DNA of 8,777 bases from Chloroflexota bacterium (GCA_016210295.1 JACQUM010000037.1:1-8777), one strand, 5' to 3'; numbered from the stretch's first letter, positions 1-5,581 are shown. Translations and numbers: made by a program. The notes: generated from the letters alone by a model not told the origin.

Positions 1-121
1 CGAGGGCCTTGTCCACCGCGGCCGTGGCACCGCCTGGCTCCGTTACGCCCTCGAAGAGGTTGACGACGACGGCATCGGCCTGGATGGTGGTAAGGTCACC
101 GGTGGCCGCACGGATCTCCAC
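1..121 (-). CDS. pepA: Leucyl aminopeptidase (M17 family), N-terminal fragment cut by the window edge
   Basis: Reading leftward from a GTG at 121-119, 40 codons stay open to the edge. The product starts VEIRAATGD and continues LTTIQADAVVVNLFEGV, then EPGGATAAVDKAL. This is the typical opening of the M17 leucyl aminopeptidase N-terminal domain (GDIT.IEADAIVVN-type strand, then a glycine-rich turn and AVD.AL helix). The family is a cytosolic, two-metal hexameric exopeptidase that releases N-terminal residues; its catalytic C-terminal domain would lie beyond the window. An in-frame stop lies 15 bases upstream of the GTG with no other start between. An AAGGGG sequence 6-7 nt upstream can serve as a weak ribosome binding site. 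A TATAAT lies about 60 nt upstream. It follows the PlsY-like gene on the same strand after 124 nt. Identification rests on only 40 residues but the match in pattern is strong. Confidence 0.82.
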   Translation of the reverse strand, partial: MEIRAATGDLTTIQADAVVVNLFEGVTEPGGATAAVDKAL

Positions 122-179
122 GATTTGCCCCTTTTCTCAGACGTTTCCAGGAAAGCGTGGGAAAGCCAAGAGCGCCTCT

Positions 180-185
180 ATTATA
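180..185 (-). promoter_or_regulatory. Candidate -10 box (TATAAT) upstream of pepA
   Basis: The minus strand reads TATAAT, a perfect consensus -10, about 59 nt upstream of the pepA GTG start. No good -35 hexamer is visible at 15-19 bp (the best is about 3 of 6). It is therefore a half-supported promoter. A small GC hairpin (arms CGCCT at 210-214 and AGGCG at 222-226) lies just upstream, between the PlsY-like stop and this box. It has no T-run, so I do not call it a terminator. Confidence 0.35.
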
Positions 186-245
186 GACGAGCAGGCTGTC
201 CGTCCTCTCCGCCTTTCTGAGAGGCGAGAGCCATCCAGCCTTTCT

Positions 246-947
246 TCACGGCACGGGGCGGTCGTAGAGGAGGCGGGAGAGAAGGCGCCTTCCGATCTCT
301 GCACCTCCAGACCGAAGGTCCTCGCGGAGGTCCGCCGTGATCCGGCGGAGGCAGACGAGGCCCGCGATGGCGGCCCCTGAAACGAGGATGGGCGTTCCGC
401 TATCGAGGACGAGGGCCGCCAGGGGCATGGCCGAGAAGGTGAGGAGCATGCCCAGGGGGAGGCTGCGGCTCTGGGCGATGCGGAGGGCCCGTAGGTTCTC
501 TGGCGAGAGACGAAGCGTTTGGTCCTTGAGACCCCACAGGCGCAGCCCGGCGGCGACGATGCCGGGTATCAGCCCCAAGAGCATGGTGGGAGGGGAGAGG
601 CCGAACATGGCGGCCAAGCCTGTCGCGTTCCCTCTTCCCCCGGAGAGGCGCAGGAAGACCGGCCACATCTGGCCGGTCACGGCGGCGATGGCGGCGAGGC
701 TGGCGGTCCAGGGGCCAAGCCCCAGGAAGAGGGCGACGGAGGGAGCGAGGAAGCCCCTGACCACGTCGGCGGCGATGCCGATGGAGCCAGGGCCCGGCCC
801 GGCGCTCTGCCAGAGGTTCCCTCCGCCCACGTTCCCCGTCCCGGTCTGGCGCAAGTCCACGCCCTTTCGCCGTGCCAGGAGGTGGAGGACGGGTAGAGAG
901 CCTACGAGATACGCTACGAAGATGTAGAGAAGATCGAGGAGCGGCAA
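246..947 (-). CDS. PlsY-like integral membrane protein (divergent glycerol-3-phosphate acyltransferase family)
   Basis: This 233-residue polytopic membrane protein resembles PlsY, the inner-membrane enzyme that moves an acyl group from acyl-phosphate to glycerol-3-phosphate to make lysophosphatidate. The N-terminus has the expected first membrane helix with a GSLP turn (16-19). It is followed by DLRQTGTGNVGGGN (31-44, family form D-R-GSGN-GATN), DVVRG (61-65, family D..KG) and GQMWPVF...GGRGNAT (92-109, family GH.WPVF...GGKGVAT). Several residues conserved in the family are changed: the GH histidine is Gln93, GGKG is GGRG, and the C-terminal motif (family R-H..NI.R) reads RRITADLRE from 201, without the His and Asn. 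It is also longer than the usual about 200 residues. The start is TTG with GAGGT 8 nt upstream; I see no better in-frame ATG. Family membership is well supported. Acyltransferase activity is doubtful, so no gene symbol is given. Confidence 0.8.
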   Translation of the reverse strand: MPLLDLLYIFVAYLVGSLPVLHLLARRKGVDLRQTGTGNVGGGNLWQSAGPGPGSIGIAADVVRGFLAPSVALFLGLGPWTASLAAIAAVTGQMWPVFLRLSGGRGNATGLAAMFGLSPPTMLLGLIPGIVAAGLRLWGLKDQTLRLSPENLRALRIAQSRSLPLGMLLTFSAMPLAALVLDSGTPILVSGAAIAGLVCLRRITADLREDLRSGGAEIGRRLLSRLLYDRPVP

Positions 948-1003
948 GGACGACTACCTCGTCGAAGACATCGCCCGCGACCTCAGAGAGAGCGAAGCCC
1001 TCT

Positions 1004-1954
1004 TCACCGGCTCGGGCGCTGAGATGTCCTTTGGGCCGCCGCGCGGCTCCCGAAGGAGAGGAGGAGTGGGCTGAGAAGGAGCAGAAGGGCAGGGAGGCCG
1101 AGGAGAAGGGCCAAAAACAGCTTAGCGTCTCCCTCGATGGACTGGGCGATGAGGAGAGGTGCCAGCGGGACGACGAGAAGCAGGATGGCGATCTTGAGGA
1201 ACCGACGGCCCAGGCGGACGGCAGCCGCTACGGCGAGAGCAACAAACAGCAGCACGAGGGCGGTGCTGGTATCGGCGGCAAGGAACTCGGTGTGACTACC
1301 TCGGCTGAAGATGAGCAGAGAGATGGCCAGGACGGGGTACGGGGTGACCAAGAGCGTGGCGTGAAGCCAGTCCCGCCGGGAGAGTCGGAGCACTGCATAG
1401 CAAGAGGCGAAGAGGGCGGGCGGCGCGAGCAACACGATGGCGATCCAGACTCCCACGCTGGTCAGGATGTAGCCGCGCGTGAGGACGTACCAGGCTGCTT
1501 GCCCCAGGCCGATGAGGGCAAGGAGGCTGCCCAGCATCACGGGGAAGAGGGCGTATCCCAGCCAAGAGTAGGCCCACACGGGGCGACCTCGAAGCAAGGC
1601 GATGCCACCGACGGCTCCCATAAGCATCAGGATGGGGATGTGCCAGAAGGGGTTCAACCAGAGGTGGAAGGCGAACAGCAGGCCGATCAGGAGGTGGGGC
1701 AAGCTCGCCAGGGCCACGGAGAGCCAGGAGCCGGTGGCGTGCACCTCGGAGAGCTGCCGGGCGATAGCCCTGGGGTCACCGAAAAGCCGTATCGCCTCCG
1801 CGGTCGCCTCCTCGCGAGGCCACCCGGCGGCGACCAACTCATCGGCGCGGTCCTCCAGATGTGTCCTCAGCTCCTGGAGAGCGTCGCGCTGCACCTCCGG
1901 CTCCAGCCGGAGGTGACCTCTCAGGTCTCTAAGGTAGAGGGCGAGAGAGTGCAC
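1004..1954 (-). CDS. HAAS-domain polytopic membrane protein, partner of PadR
   Basis: This is a 316-residue membrane protein. Residues 1-70 form a soluble amphipathic three-helix unit: YLRDLRGHLRLEP, then an acidic/basic helix with ELRTHLEDRADEL, then the turn AIRLFGDPRAIARQL. This is the pattern of the HAAS/DUF1700-type (permease-prefix) domain, with its hallmark LG/FGDP-A..L turn. From about residue 75 there are roughly eight hydrophobic segments (near 75-98, 102-120, 128-150, 160-182, 205-225, 230-250, 252-270, 280-302), ending in a short basic tail. HAAS proteins are commonly encoded next to PadR regulators, as here, and are thought to act in membrane sensing or stress responses. The start is GTG. 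Its ribosome binding site (GAGGT, 6 nt upstream) overlaps the padR stop codon, so the two are probably translationally coupled. The transmembrane part is not a family I can name, and the specific function is unknown. Confidence 0.75.
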   Translation of the reverse strand: MHSLALYLRDLRGHLRLEPEVQRDALQELRTHLEDRADELVAAGWPREEATAEAIRLFGDPRAIARQLSEVHATGSWLSVALASLPHLLIGLLFAFHLWLNPFWHIPILMLMGAVGGIALLRGRPVWAYSWLGYALFPVMLGSLLALIGLGQAAWYVLTRGYILTSVGVWIAIVLLAPPALFASCYAVLRLSRRDWLHATLLVTPYPVLAISLLIFSRGSHTEFLAADTSTALVLLFVALAVAAAVRLGRRFLKIAILLLVVPLAPLLIAQSIEGDAKLFLALLLGLPALLLLLSPLLLSFGSRAAAQRTSQRPSR

Positions 1955-1963
1955 CGTCCAACC

Positions 1964-2305
1964 TCATGAGGCGGAGCCCTGAGTCTGCATCACCATGGTC
2001 ACGGCGTTGGCAAAGCTGGACCATACGGACGTCCTGCGTGCCAGGGCCCTCCGGCCCTGCCCGGTGATCGTGTAATACCGGCGGCTCTGCCCGGCGGGTG
2101 CGGACATCCACAGGGCCTCGATGAGGTTCTCTCGTTCCAGGCGATGGAGGGCCGGGTAGAGAGTCCCCTCTTTGAAATGGAAGTAGCCTCGGCTTCGCCT
2201 TTCCATCTCCCGGAGGAGTTGATAGCCGTACATCGGCTCGTGGGTGAGGAGAGAGAGGAGGAGCGTCTCCGTGCTTCCCTTGAGCAATTCTCGTTCGAAC
2301 TCCAT
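1964..2305 (-). CDS. PadR-family transcriptional regulator
   Basis: This 113-residue winged-helix protein has the PadR N-terminal domain: a LLKGSTETLLLSLL helix (about 8-21), then PMYGYQLLREME (24-35), FKEGTLYPALHRLE (44-57), and a wing strand pair ending RRYYTITGQGRRAL. The C-terminal dimerisation helix is short, as in subfamily-2 (single-domain) PadR repressors. PadR proteins act as DNA-binding repressors whose target is usually the adjacent gene. Here that is the HAAS membrane protein 9 nt downstream, which points to a sensor/regulator module. The ATG has AGGAGG about 5-6 nt upstream and lies 19 nt after the HAD phosphatase stop, so it can be read from upstream transcripts. I see no clear operator palindrome in the short gap. 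Confidence 0.9.
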   Translation of the reverse strand: MEFERELLKGSTETLLLSLLTHEPMYGYQLLREMERRSRGYFHFKEGTLYPALHRLERENLIEALWMSAPAGQSRRYYTITGQGRRALARRTSVWSSFANAVTMVMQTQGSAS

Positions 2306-2324
2306 GACTACCTCCTCAGGCGTT

Positions 2325-3020
2325 CTAGAGGCCTTGAGAGGGTCGTTGGGTGGGCAAGGGAGCTTCGCGACCCTCCGTGTCCAGCCACTCTTCCAGGCGT
2401 CGCATAACCTGGAAGAAATCGTCGTACGTACTATACTCCAATCCCTGGGCTTCGGCGTAGTCGCGGAGCTTCCTCCGGGCGAAGAGGATGTCCGCCTTGC
2501 GGCTCACGCAGAAGTCTCGGGAGCCATCGCCCACGAAGGCAACCGTGTATCCCCGGTCGCGGTAGTGCTGGAGCGTTGCGCACTTGCAGGCGCCGCCGTT
2601 GGGACACCCTGCGAGGCGCGGTCCAGGGACGACGACGATGCTCTGCTGAGCGAAGTCGGCGCCGTCGCCGGAGACGGGGAGCGATCCCAGCCCCGCTTGC
2701 TCCAGAGCGGCTTTGACGTAGAAGGTCAGCCCGCTGGTGACGATCACGAGGGGAATGAGCCGCCTTTGGCAAAAGGCCGCCATTTCCCGGAACCCGGGCC
2801 GGAGCTCGGCCTGAGAGCGGGCGTAAGCCTCGATCTCCTCGCAGCTCGCCTTCACCAGAGCGAACTGCCGCGGAGACACCTCTTCGGGGCGCACGGTCCC
2901 TTGCTCCCAGGCGCGATCGTAGGCTTGCCAGTCGCCCTGAGCGAAGCGCTCCAGGATGGCCACGCTCACGTTCTGGAGCACGGCCGTGCCGTCGAAGTCG
3001 CACAGGACCGCCGCTTTCAT
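2325..3020 (-). CDS. MtnX-like HAD-superfamily phosphatase
   Basis: This 231-residue protein is a haloacid dehalogenase-type phosphatase. Motif I is DFDGT, with nucleophile Asp8 and acid/base Asp10. Motif II is VTSG (94-97). Motif IV is GDGSRD, with Asp165 and Asp169 for Mg2+. The overall layout matches MtnX (2-hydroxy-3-keto-5-methylthiopentenyl-1-phosphate phosphatase of methionine salvage) and related phosphoserine-phosphatase-like enzymes. Shared elements are the cysteine-rich cap segment ahead of the motif III region and the tail FAR..L.......L....Y.DF.......EEWL. The cap has Cys139, Cys145 and Cys147 around a Lys146 that could be the motif III lysine. No other methionine-salvage gene is present, so the substrate is open. 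The ATG has GGGAG 5 nt upstream and sits 11 nt after yggT. The last about 17 residues form a proline-rich tail. Confidence 0.8.
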   Translation of the reverse strand: MKAAVLCDFDGTAVLQNVSVAILERFAQGDWQAYDRAWEQGTVRPEEVSPRQFALVKASCEEIEAYARSQAELRPGFREMAAFCQRRLIPLVIVTSGLTFYVKAALEQAGLGSLPVSGDGADFAQQSIVVVPGPRLAGCPNGGACKCATLQHYRDRGYTVAFVGDGSRDFCVSRKADILFARRKLRDYAEAQGLEYSTYDDFFQVMRRLEEWLDTEGREAPLPTQRPSQGL

Positions 3021-3031
3021 GCCTGCTCCCG

Positions 3032-3283
3032 CTAGGCCTGCCCGATGACCAAGATAACGAGCTGGAGCAGAAGGATGGCGACGACAGGCGAGATGTCGAT
3101 CATGCCGATTCGGGGGATGATGCGTCGGAGCGGGGCCAGGATGGGCTCCGTCACCTGATAGACGATGGCGACGAAAGGGTTGTTTCCGGTGTTGGGAAAC
3201 CAGGTGAGGATGGCCCGCGCCACTATCGCGAAGATGAGGACCTGGGCCAGGATGTTGACGAAGTTAGAGAGGATGGTTACCAA
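3032..3283 (-). CDS. YggT-family small membrane protein
   Basis: This 83-residue protein has two hydrophobic helices (about 4-26 and 60-81) flanking the family core: ILTWFPNTGNNPFV then YQVTEPILAPLRRIIPRIGMIDISPVVAI. The P-N..NPF, TEPIL.P.R..IP and D.SP elements identify the YggT family, which occurs beside proC in many bacteria and beside cell-division genes in others. Its biochemical role is not firmly known; links to osmotic tolerance, cell division or shape have been proposed. The start is TTG, with AGGAG 9 nt upstream on the minus strand. No ATG fits the family N-terminus better. It lies 36 nt after proC, the expected neighbour, which supports the assignment. Confidence 0.88.
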   Translation of the reverse strand: MVTILSNFVNILAQVLIFAIVARAILTWFPNTGNNPFVAIVYQVTEPILAPLRRIIPRIGMIDISPVVAILLLQLVILVIGQA

Positions 3284-3319
3284 GGTTATGCGCTCCTGGC
3301 TTCTTTCCTGTGGTCTGCC

Positions 3320-4117
3320 TCATCCCAGGGCCTTGGACTTCTCGTAGGCGGCGACGACCGCCCTGGTCACGGCGGCCCGCAGGCCGCCCTCTTCAAGAGC
3401 CAGGAGCCCCTCGGCCGTGGTCCCGCCGGGGGAGGTCACCATGTTCCGCAGCTCCGCCGGGTGCTTGCCCGTCTCCTCCGCGAGATGAGCGGTGCCCAGG
3501 AGCGTCTGCCGGGCCATCTCCTCCGCCATCGCACGCGGAAGGCCGATGTGGACGCCGGCGTCGATGAGGGCCTCCAGGAAGAGGAGGACGTAGCCGGGCC
3601 CGCTACCGCTCAGGGCGGTGGCCATGTCCAGATAGTGCTCGTCGTCTACGTAGATCTCCTTCCCCAAGGCGCGGAGGATGGCCGCGGCCTGCTCCTTCTG
3701 TTTCGTCGTGACCGCGGGCGTCGCCGTCCACACGCTCATGCCACGGCCGATCTGCGCGGGCGTGTTGGGCATGACGCGCACCACGGCCGAGTGCCCCAGG
3801 ATTCCCGAGAGGGTGCCGATGCGGACTCCTGCGGCGATGGAGAGCACCAGTTGCTCCTTGCCGAGGACGCCGTGGAGAGGGCTGAGGGCGGGCTGGATTT
3901 GCTGAGGCTTCACCGCCACAACCACCACCTCCGCCTCCTTCGCCGCCTCCTTCGGATCAGAGGTCGCTCTGACCTTCAAGGTCTCTGTGAGGAAGTCGCG
4001 GCGGGCGGGGATCGTCTCGACGATGGCGATCTCCCGAGGAGAGGCCATCTCGCGGGCGAGGACCGCCTTGGTTATCGCCTCGCCCATGACGCCGCCCCCG
4101 ATGAAGCTGATTCTCAT
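3320..4117 (-). CDS. proC: Pyrroline-5-carboxylate reductase
   Basis: The enzyme reduces 1-pyrroline-5-carboxylate to L-proline with NAD(P)H, the last step of proline biosynthesis, in the cytosol. The 265 residues match the family length. The N-terminus is the Rossmann fold with ISFIGGGVMGEAI (dinucleotide loop GGGVMG, 7-12). VVVAVKPQQI marks the NAD(P)-binding edge, and RVMPNTPAQIGRGMS is the family central motif. The C-terminal signature is ALSGSGPGYVLLFLEALIDAG..IGLPR..A, followed by MVTSPGGTTAEGL. One small deviation is GPGY where GPAY is usual. The ATG is preceded by purine-rich GAGAAGGAAG. It is followed after 36 nt by yggT and lies 66 nt after the CinA-like gene. A TATAAT in that gap may give it its own promoter. 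Confidence 0.95.
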   Translation of the reverse strand: MRISFIGGGVMGEAITKAVLAREMASPREIAIVETIPARRDFLTETLKVRATSDPKEAAKEAEVVVVAVKPQQIQPALSPLHGVLGKEQLVLSIAAGVRIGTLSGILGHSAVVRVMPNTPAQIGRGMSVWTATPAVTTKQKEQAAAILRALGKEIYVDDEHYLDMATALSGSGPGYVLLFLEALIDAGVHIGLPRAMAEEMARQTLLGTAHLAEETGKHPAELRNMVTSPGGTTAEGLLALEEGGLRAAVTRAVVAAYEKSKALG

Positions 4118-4162
4118 CTTCCTTCTCTTCCTCTGGGGTATGGGAAGGCCTTGGGTGGCCTC

Positions 4163-4168
4163 ATTATA
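4163..4168 (-). promoter_or_regulatory. Candidate internal -10 box upstream of proC
   Basis: The minus strand carries TATAAT in the 66-nt gap between the CinA-like gene and proC, about 45 nt before the proC ATG. No recognisable -35 is present at 15-19 bp, where the sequence is the GC-rich end of the upstream gene. It could be a weak secondary promoter for proC and the genes after it. It is one of few AT-rich hexamers in an otherwise GC-rich block. Confidence 0.3.
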
Positions 4169-4183
4169 CCCGCGCGGCTACGC

Positions 4184-4675
4184 TTACACGCGGTTCAGGT
4201 AGTCGCGCACCGCCTCCAGGGCTCGCACCGCCGCCCCCTCTCGGTTCCGCGTCCGGTCGGTCGTCGTGCCCCTCCACTCGATGGCCTCCGTTGTGCCGTC
4301 CCTGGCGGCGAAGCCGATGTAGAAGAGGCCAATGGGTTTCCCCGAATGGCCGCCGGTGGGGCCGGCGACTCCACTGTCCGAGATGGCGACGTCGGTGTCG
4401 GCGAGCTCGCGGACCCGCTTCGCCATCTCCACGACGACCTCCGGGCTCACGTGTCCCTTCTCCCGGAGAAGGGGGCCTGGCACGCCCAGGATCTTCTCCT
4501 TGGTGATGCCGGTGTAGGCGATGACGCCGCCCCGGAACCATTGGGAGGCGCCGGGGATGCTGATCAGCCAGTCGCCGATGAGTCCGCCGGTGTCCACCTC
4601 CGCCACGCTGATGGTCCACCGTTTGGCGAGAAGCTTCTGGGTGACCTCTTTGAGGAGAGACTCGTGATGGCTCAT
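4184..4675 (-). CDS. CinA C-terminal domain (PncC-like) protein lacking the expected active-site serine
   Basis: This 163-residue stand-alone CinA-C domain belongs to the PncC family, whose active members hydrolyse nicotinamide mononucleotide to nicotinate mononucleotide in NAD recycling. Family landmarks are present: VAE..TGGLIGDWLISIPGAS (25-44), F.GGVIAY...TKEKILGV (47-65, Lys59), GHVSPEVVVEMA (74-85), GVAGPTGG (102-109) and KPIGLFYIGF. The usual ESCTGG reads EVDTGG (26-31), so the serine normally at the second position is Val27. GIAGP is preceded by DS instead of the usual TG-type residues. NMN amidohydrolase activity is therefore uncertain; it may be a divergent or non-catalytic family member. 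The ATG is supported by AAGGAG 6 nt upstream. It is first in the leftward block, behind the promoter at 4723-4751. Confidence 0.85.
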   Translation of the reverse strand: MSHHESLLKEVTQKLLAKRWTISVAEVDTGGLIGDWLISIPGASQWFRGGVIAYTGITKEKILGVPGPLLREKGHVSPEVVVEMAKRVRELADTDVAISDSGVAGPTGGHSGKPIGLFYIGFAARDGTTEAIEWRGTTTDRTRNREGAAVRALEAVRDYLNRV

Positions 4676-4722
4676 GTGCGTCTCCTTGGGAAGCTGCGGC
4701 GGAAGCCCGACCGCGCATCGCC

Positions 4723-4751
4723 ATCATACACGTCTCGTCGTATACTGTCTT
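4723..4751 (-). promoter_or_regulatory. Candidate leftward promoter for the CinA-like/proC block
   Basis: On the minus strand there is a -35 AAGACA (4746-4751, 4 of 6), a 17-bp spacer and a -10 TATGAT (4723-4728, 5 of 6). The expected start is near 4716, about 40 nt before the ATG. The best NrdR-like box (4753-4768) lies 1 bp upstream of this -35, close enough for a bound regulator to affect it. Confidence 0.5.
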
Positions 4752-4752
4752 T

Positions 4753-4768
4753 ACACAACCTATTGTGG
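4753..4768. promoter_or_regulatory. NrdR box-like site 1
   Basis: ACACAACCTATTGTGG matches the published NrdR consensus acaCwAtATaTwGtgt at 13 of 16 positions by my hand count. It contains the inverted repeat CACAA/TTGTG. It abuts the leftward -35 and lies about 140 nt upstream of nrdR itself. Confidence 0.6.
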
Positions 4769-4783
4769 TGACTAGGGAGATTT

Positions 4784-4799
4784 CCACAAAATGTGGGCA
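4784..4799. promoter_or_regulatory. NrdR box-like site 2 (weak), 31 bp from site 1
   Basis: The 16-mer starting CCACAAAATGTGG matches the NrdR consensus at only 9 of 16 positions, mostly in its left half. Its centre is exactly 31 bp from that of site 1, the normal NrdR tandem spacing. It also holds a perfect inverted repeat CCACA-AAA-TGTGG. It could be a weak partner box or an unrelated palindrome. Confidence 0.3.
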
Positions 4800-4817
4800 A
4801 AATCCGCTCAAAACCTC

Positions 4818-4847
4818 TTGACAAGAGGTACCTAGATGTTGTGTACT
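4818..4847 (+). promoter_or_regulatory. Candidate rightward promoter for nrdR (and nrdJ)
   Basis: A perfect -35 TTGACA (4818-4823) is followed after 18 bp by TGTACT (4842-4847, 4 of 6 to TATAAT). NrdR-like site 3 fills the spacer and overlaps the -10, and site 4 lies just after the expected start, a good geometry for repression. An alternative -10, TATTCT (4856-4861), has a poorer -35. Confidence 0.5.
4829..4844. promoter_or_regulatory. NrdR box-like site 3, overlapping the nrdR promoter
   Basis: TACCTAGATGTTGTGT matches the NrdR consensus at 11 of 16 positions, with a perfect GTGT right end. It lies between the -35 and -10 of the nrdR promoter candidate. Its centre is exactly 31 bp from that of site 4. 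Confidence 0.52.
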
Positions 4848-4859
4848 TCCCTCCGTATT

Positions 4860-4875
4860 CTACTAGCCCTAGTGT
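4860..4875. promoter_or_regulatory. NrdR box-like site 4
   Basis: CTACTAGCCCTAGTGT matches the NrdR consensus at 10 of 16 positions. It contains the perfect inverted repeat ACTAG-cc-CTAGT and ends in GTGT like site 3. It lies in the expected 5' leader of nrdR, 35 nt before the ATG. Confidence 0.5.
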
Positions 4876-4910
4876 CATCAGGGGCGCGGGCCGGGTGAGA
4901 GGCGGGATCG

Positions 4911-5450
4911 ATGCACTGCCCCCACTGCGGCCTCCCGGACTCCAGGGTTCTGGATACGCGGGACGTGGAAGGCGGGATCCGGCGCCGGCGCCAGTGCCTG
5001 CGCTGCCAGGCCCGGTACACGACCTACGAGCGTGTCCAGACCTCAGCTCTGATGGTCGTCAAGCGGGACGGCCGGAGGGAGGAGTTCGACCGGGAGAAGC
5101 TGCTGGGAGGGGTGCGTAAGGCCTGTGCCAAGAGGCCTCTTCCGGCGGGGGCGGTGGAGAAGGTGGTCGGGGAGATCGAGGAGGAGCTGGAGAAGATGGG
5201 ACGGAGCGAGGTGGCCAGCCCGATGCTGGGCGAGATGGTGATGGAGCGACTGCGCCGCCTGGACCGGGTGGCCTACATCCGCTTCGCCAGCGTCTACCGG
5301 GACTTCGCCGACGAGCAGGACTTCCGCCGGGCGGTGGACGCCCTTCAACGGGAGCCCGCCCCCGCCCCGACTGCACAGCTTCCCCTTCTTCCCTTGGAGC
5401 CGCCGCGCGATGGTGGGCGCACCCGGCGGGGTCGGGTGGGGAAGCGGTGA
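4911..5450 (+). CDS. nrdR: Transcriptional repressor NrdR of ribonucleotide reductase genes
   Basis: NrdR is a zinc-finger/ATP-cone repressor that senses ATP and dATP and shuts off RNR genes. Residues 1-40 form the zinc ribbon: MHCPHC (Cys3, Cys6) and RRRRQCLRCQARYTTYE (Cys29, Cys32). It is two residues shorter between the cysteine pairs than E. coli NrdR. Residues about 47-137 are the ATP-cone, beginning VVKRDGRREEFDREKL and ending VAYIRFASVYRDF. The remaining tail, rich in proline and arginine (PAPAPTAQLPLLPLEPP), brings it to 179 residues versus about 150-160 usually; its role is unknown. The ATG has GAGAGG 8 nt upstream, and the initial MHCP is the family start. It lies 248 nt upstream of nrdJ, its expected target, with paired NrdR-like boxes at its promoter suggesting autoregulation. 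Confidence 0.97.
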   Translation: MHCPHCGLPDSRVLDTRDVEGGIRRRRQCLRCQARYTTYERVQTSALMVVKRDGRREEFDREKLLGGVRKACAKRPLPAGAVEKVVGEIEEELEKMGRSEVASPMLGEMVMERLRRLDRVAYIRFASVYRDFADEQDFRRAVDALQREPAPAPTAQLPLLPLEPPRDGGRTRRGRVGKR

Positions 5451-5519
5451 GGGAGAGCGGGCGGCTATTTCACACGACTCTACGGCAGGAATGTAGCCTA
5501 GAGGGAAGGAGGGATGCCA

Positions 5520-5567
5520 ATGCCAGCGAAGAAGGGCGGAAAAGCGGCCAAGCCAGGCAAGAAGTAG
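5520..5567 (+). CDS. Possible 15-residue lysine-rich peptide between nrdR and nrdJ
   Basis: The short frame encodes MPAKKGGKAAKPGKK and stops at TAG. AGGAGG (5507-5512) sits 7 nt before this ATG, an ideal distance and a stronger ribosome binding site than that of nrdR. An in-frame ATG two codons earlier (5514) is only 1 nt from the Shine-Dalgarno sequence and is less likely. Seven of 15 residues are lysine or the strand is otherwise Gly/Ala/Pro, giving a highly basic peptide. It is followed after 14 nt by a perfect 18-bp hairpin. It may be a leader peptide affecting nrdJ expression, a tiny basic protein, or chance. I recognise no family. Confidence 0.4.
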   Translation: MPAKKGGKAAKPGKK

Positions 5568-5581
5568 CCTGGCACCGGTAG

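Noticed and set aside
9..380. Plus-strand 123-codon frame at the left edge
   Set aside because: It runs antisense to the pepA start and the PlsY-like gene and has no coherent domain.
943..1080. Protein-like plus-strand stretch (KDDYLVEDIARDLRE...) around the gap between two minus-strand genes, suspected gene remnant
   Set aside because: It is short, has no start with a ribosome binding site, and the opposite strand reads equally protein-like. No family recognised, so chance in GC-rich sequence is the simpler explanation.
872..1969. Long plus-strand open frame (365 codons) opposite the HAAS membrane protein
   Set aside because: Low-complexity Glu/Gln/Gly-rich translation typical of the antisense of a GC-rich hydrophobic gene. 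The minus strand gives a coherent membrane protein with domain and ribosome binding site.
3461..4771. 436-codon plus-strand frame across proC and the CinA-like gene
   Set aside because: It is antisense to two well-identified proteins and has a His/Arg/Asp-rich composition with no domain pattern.
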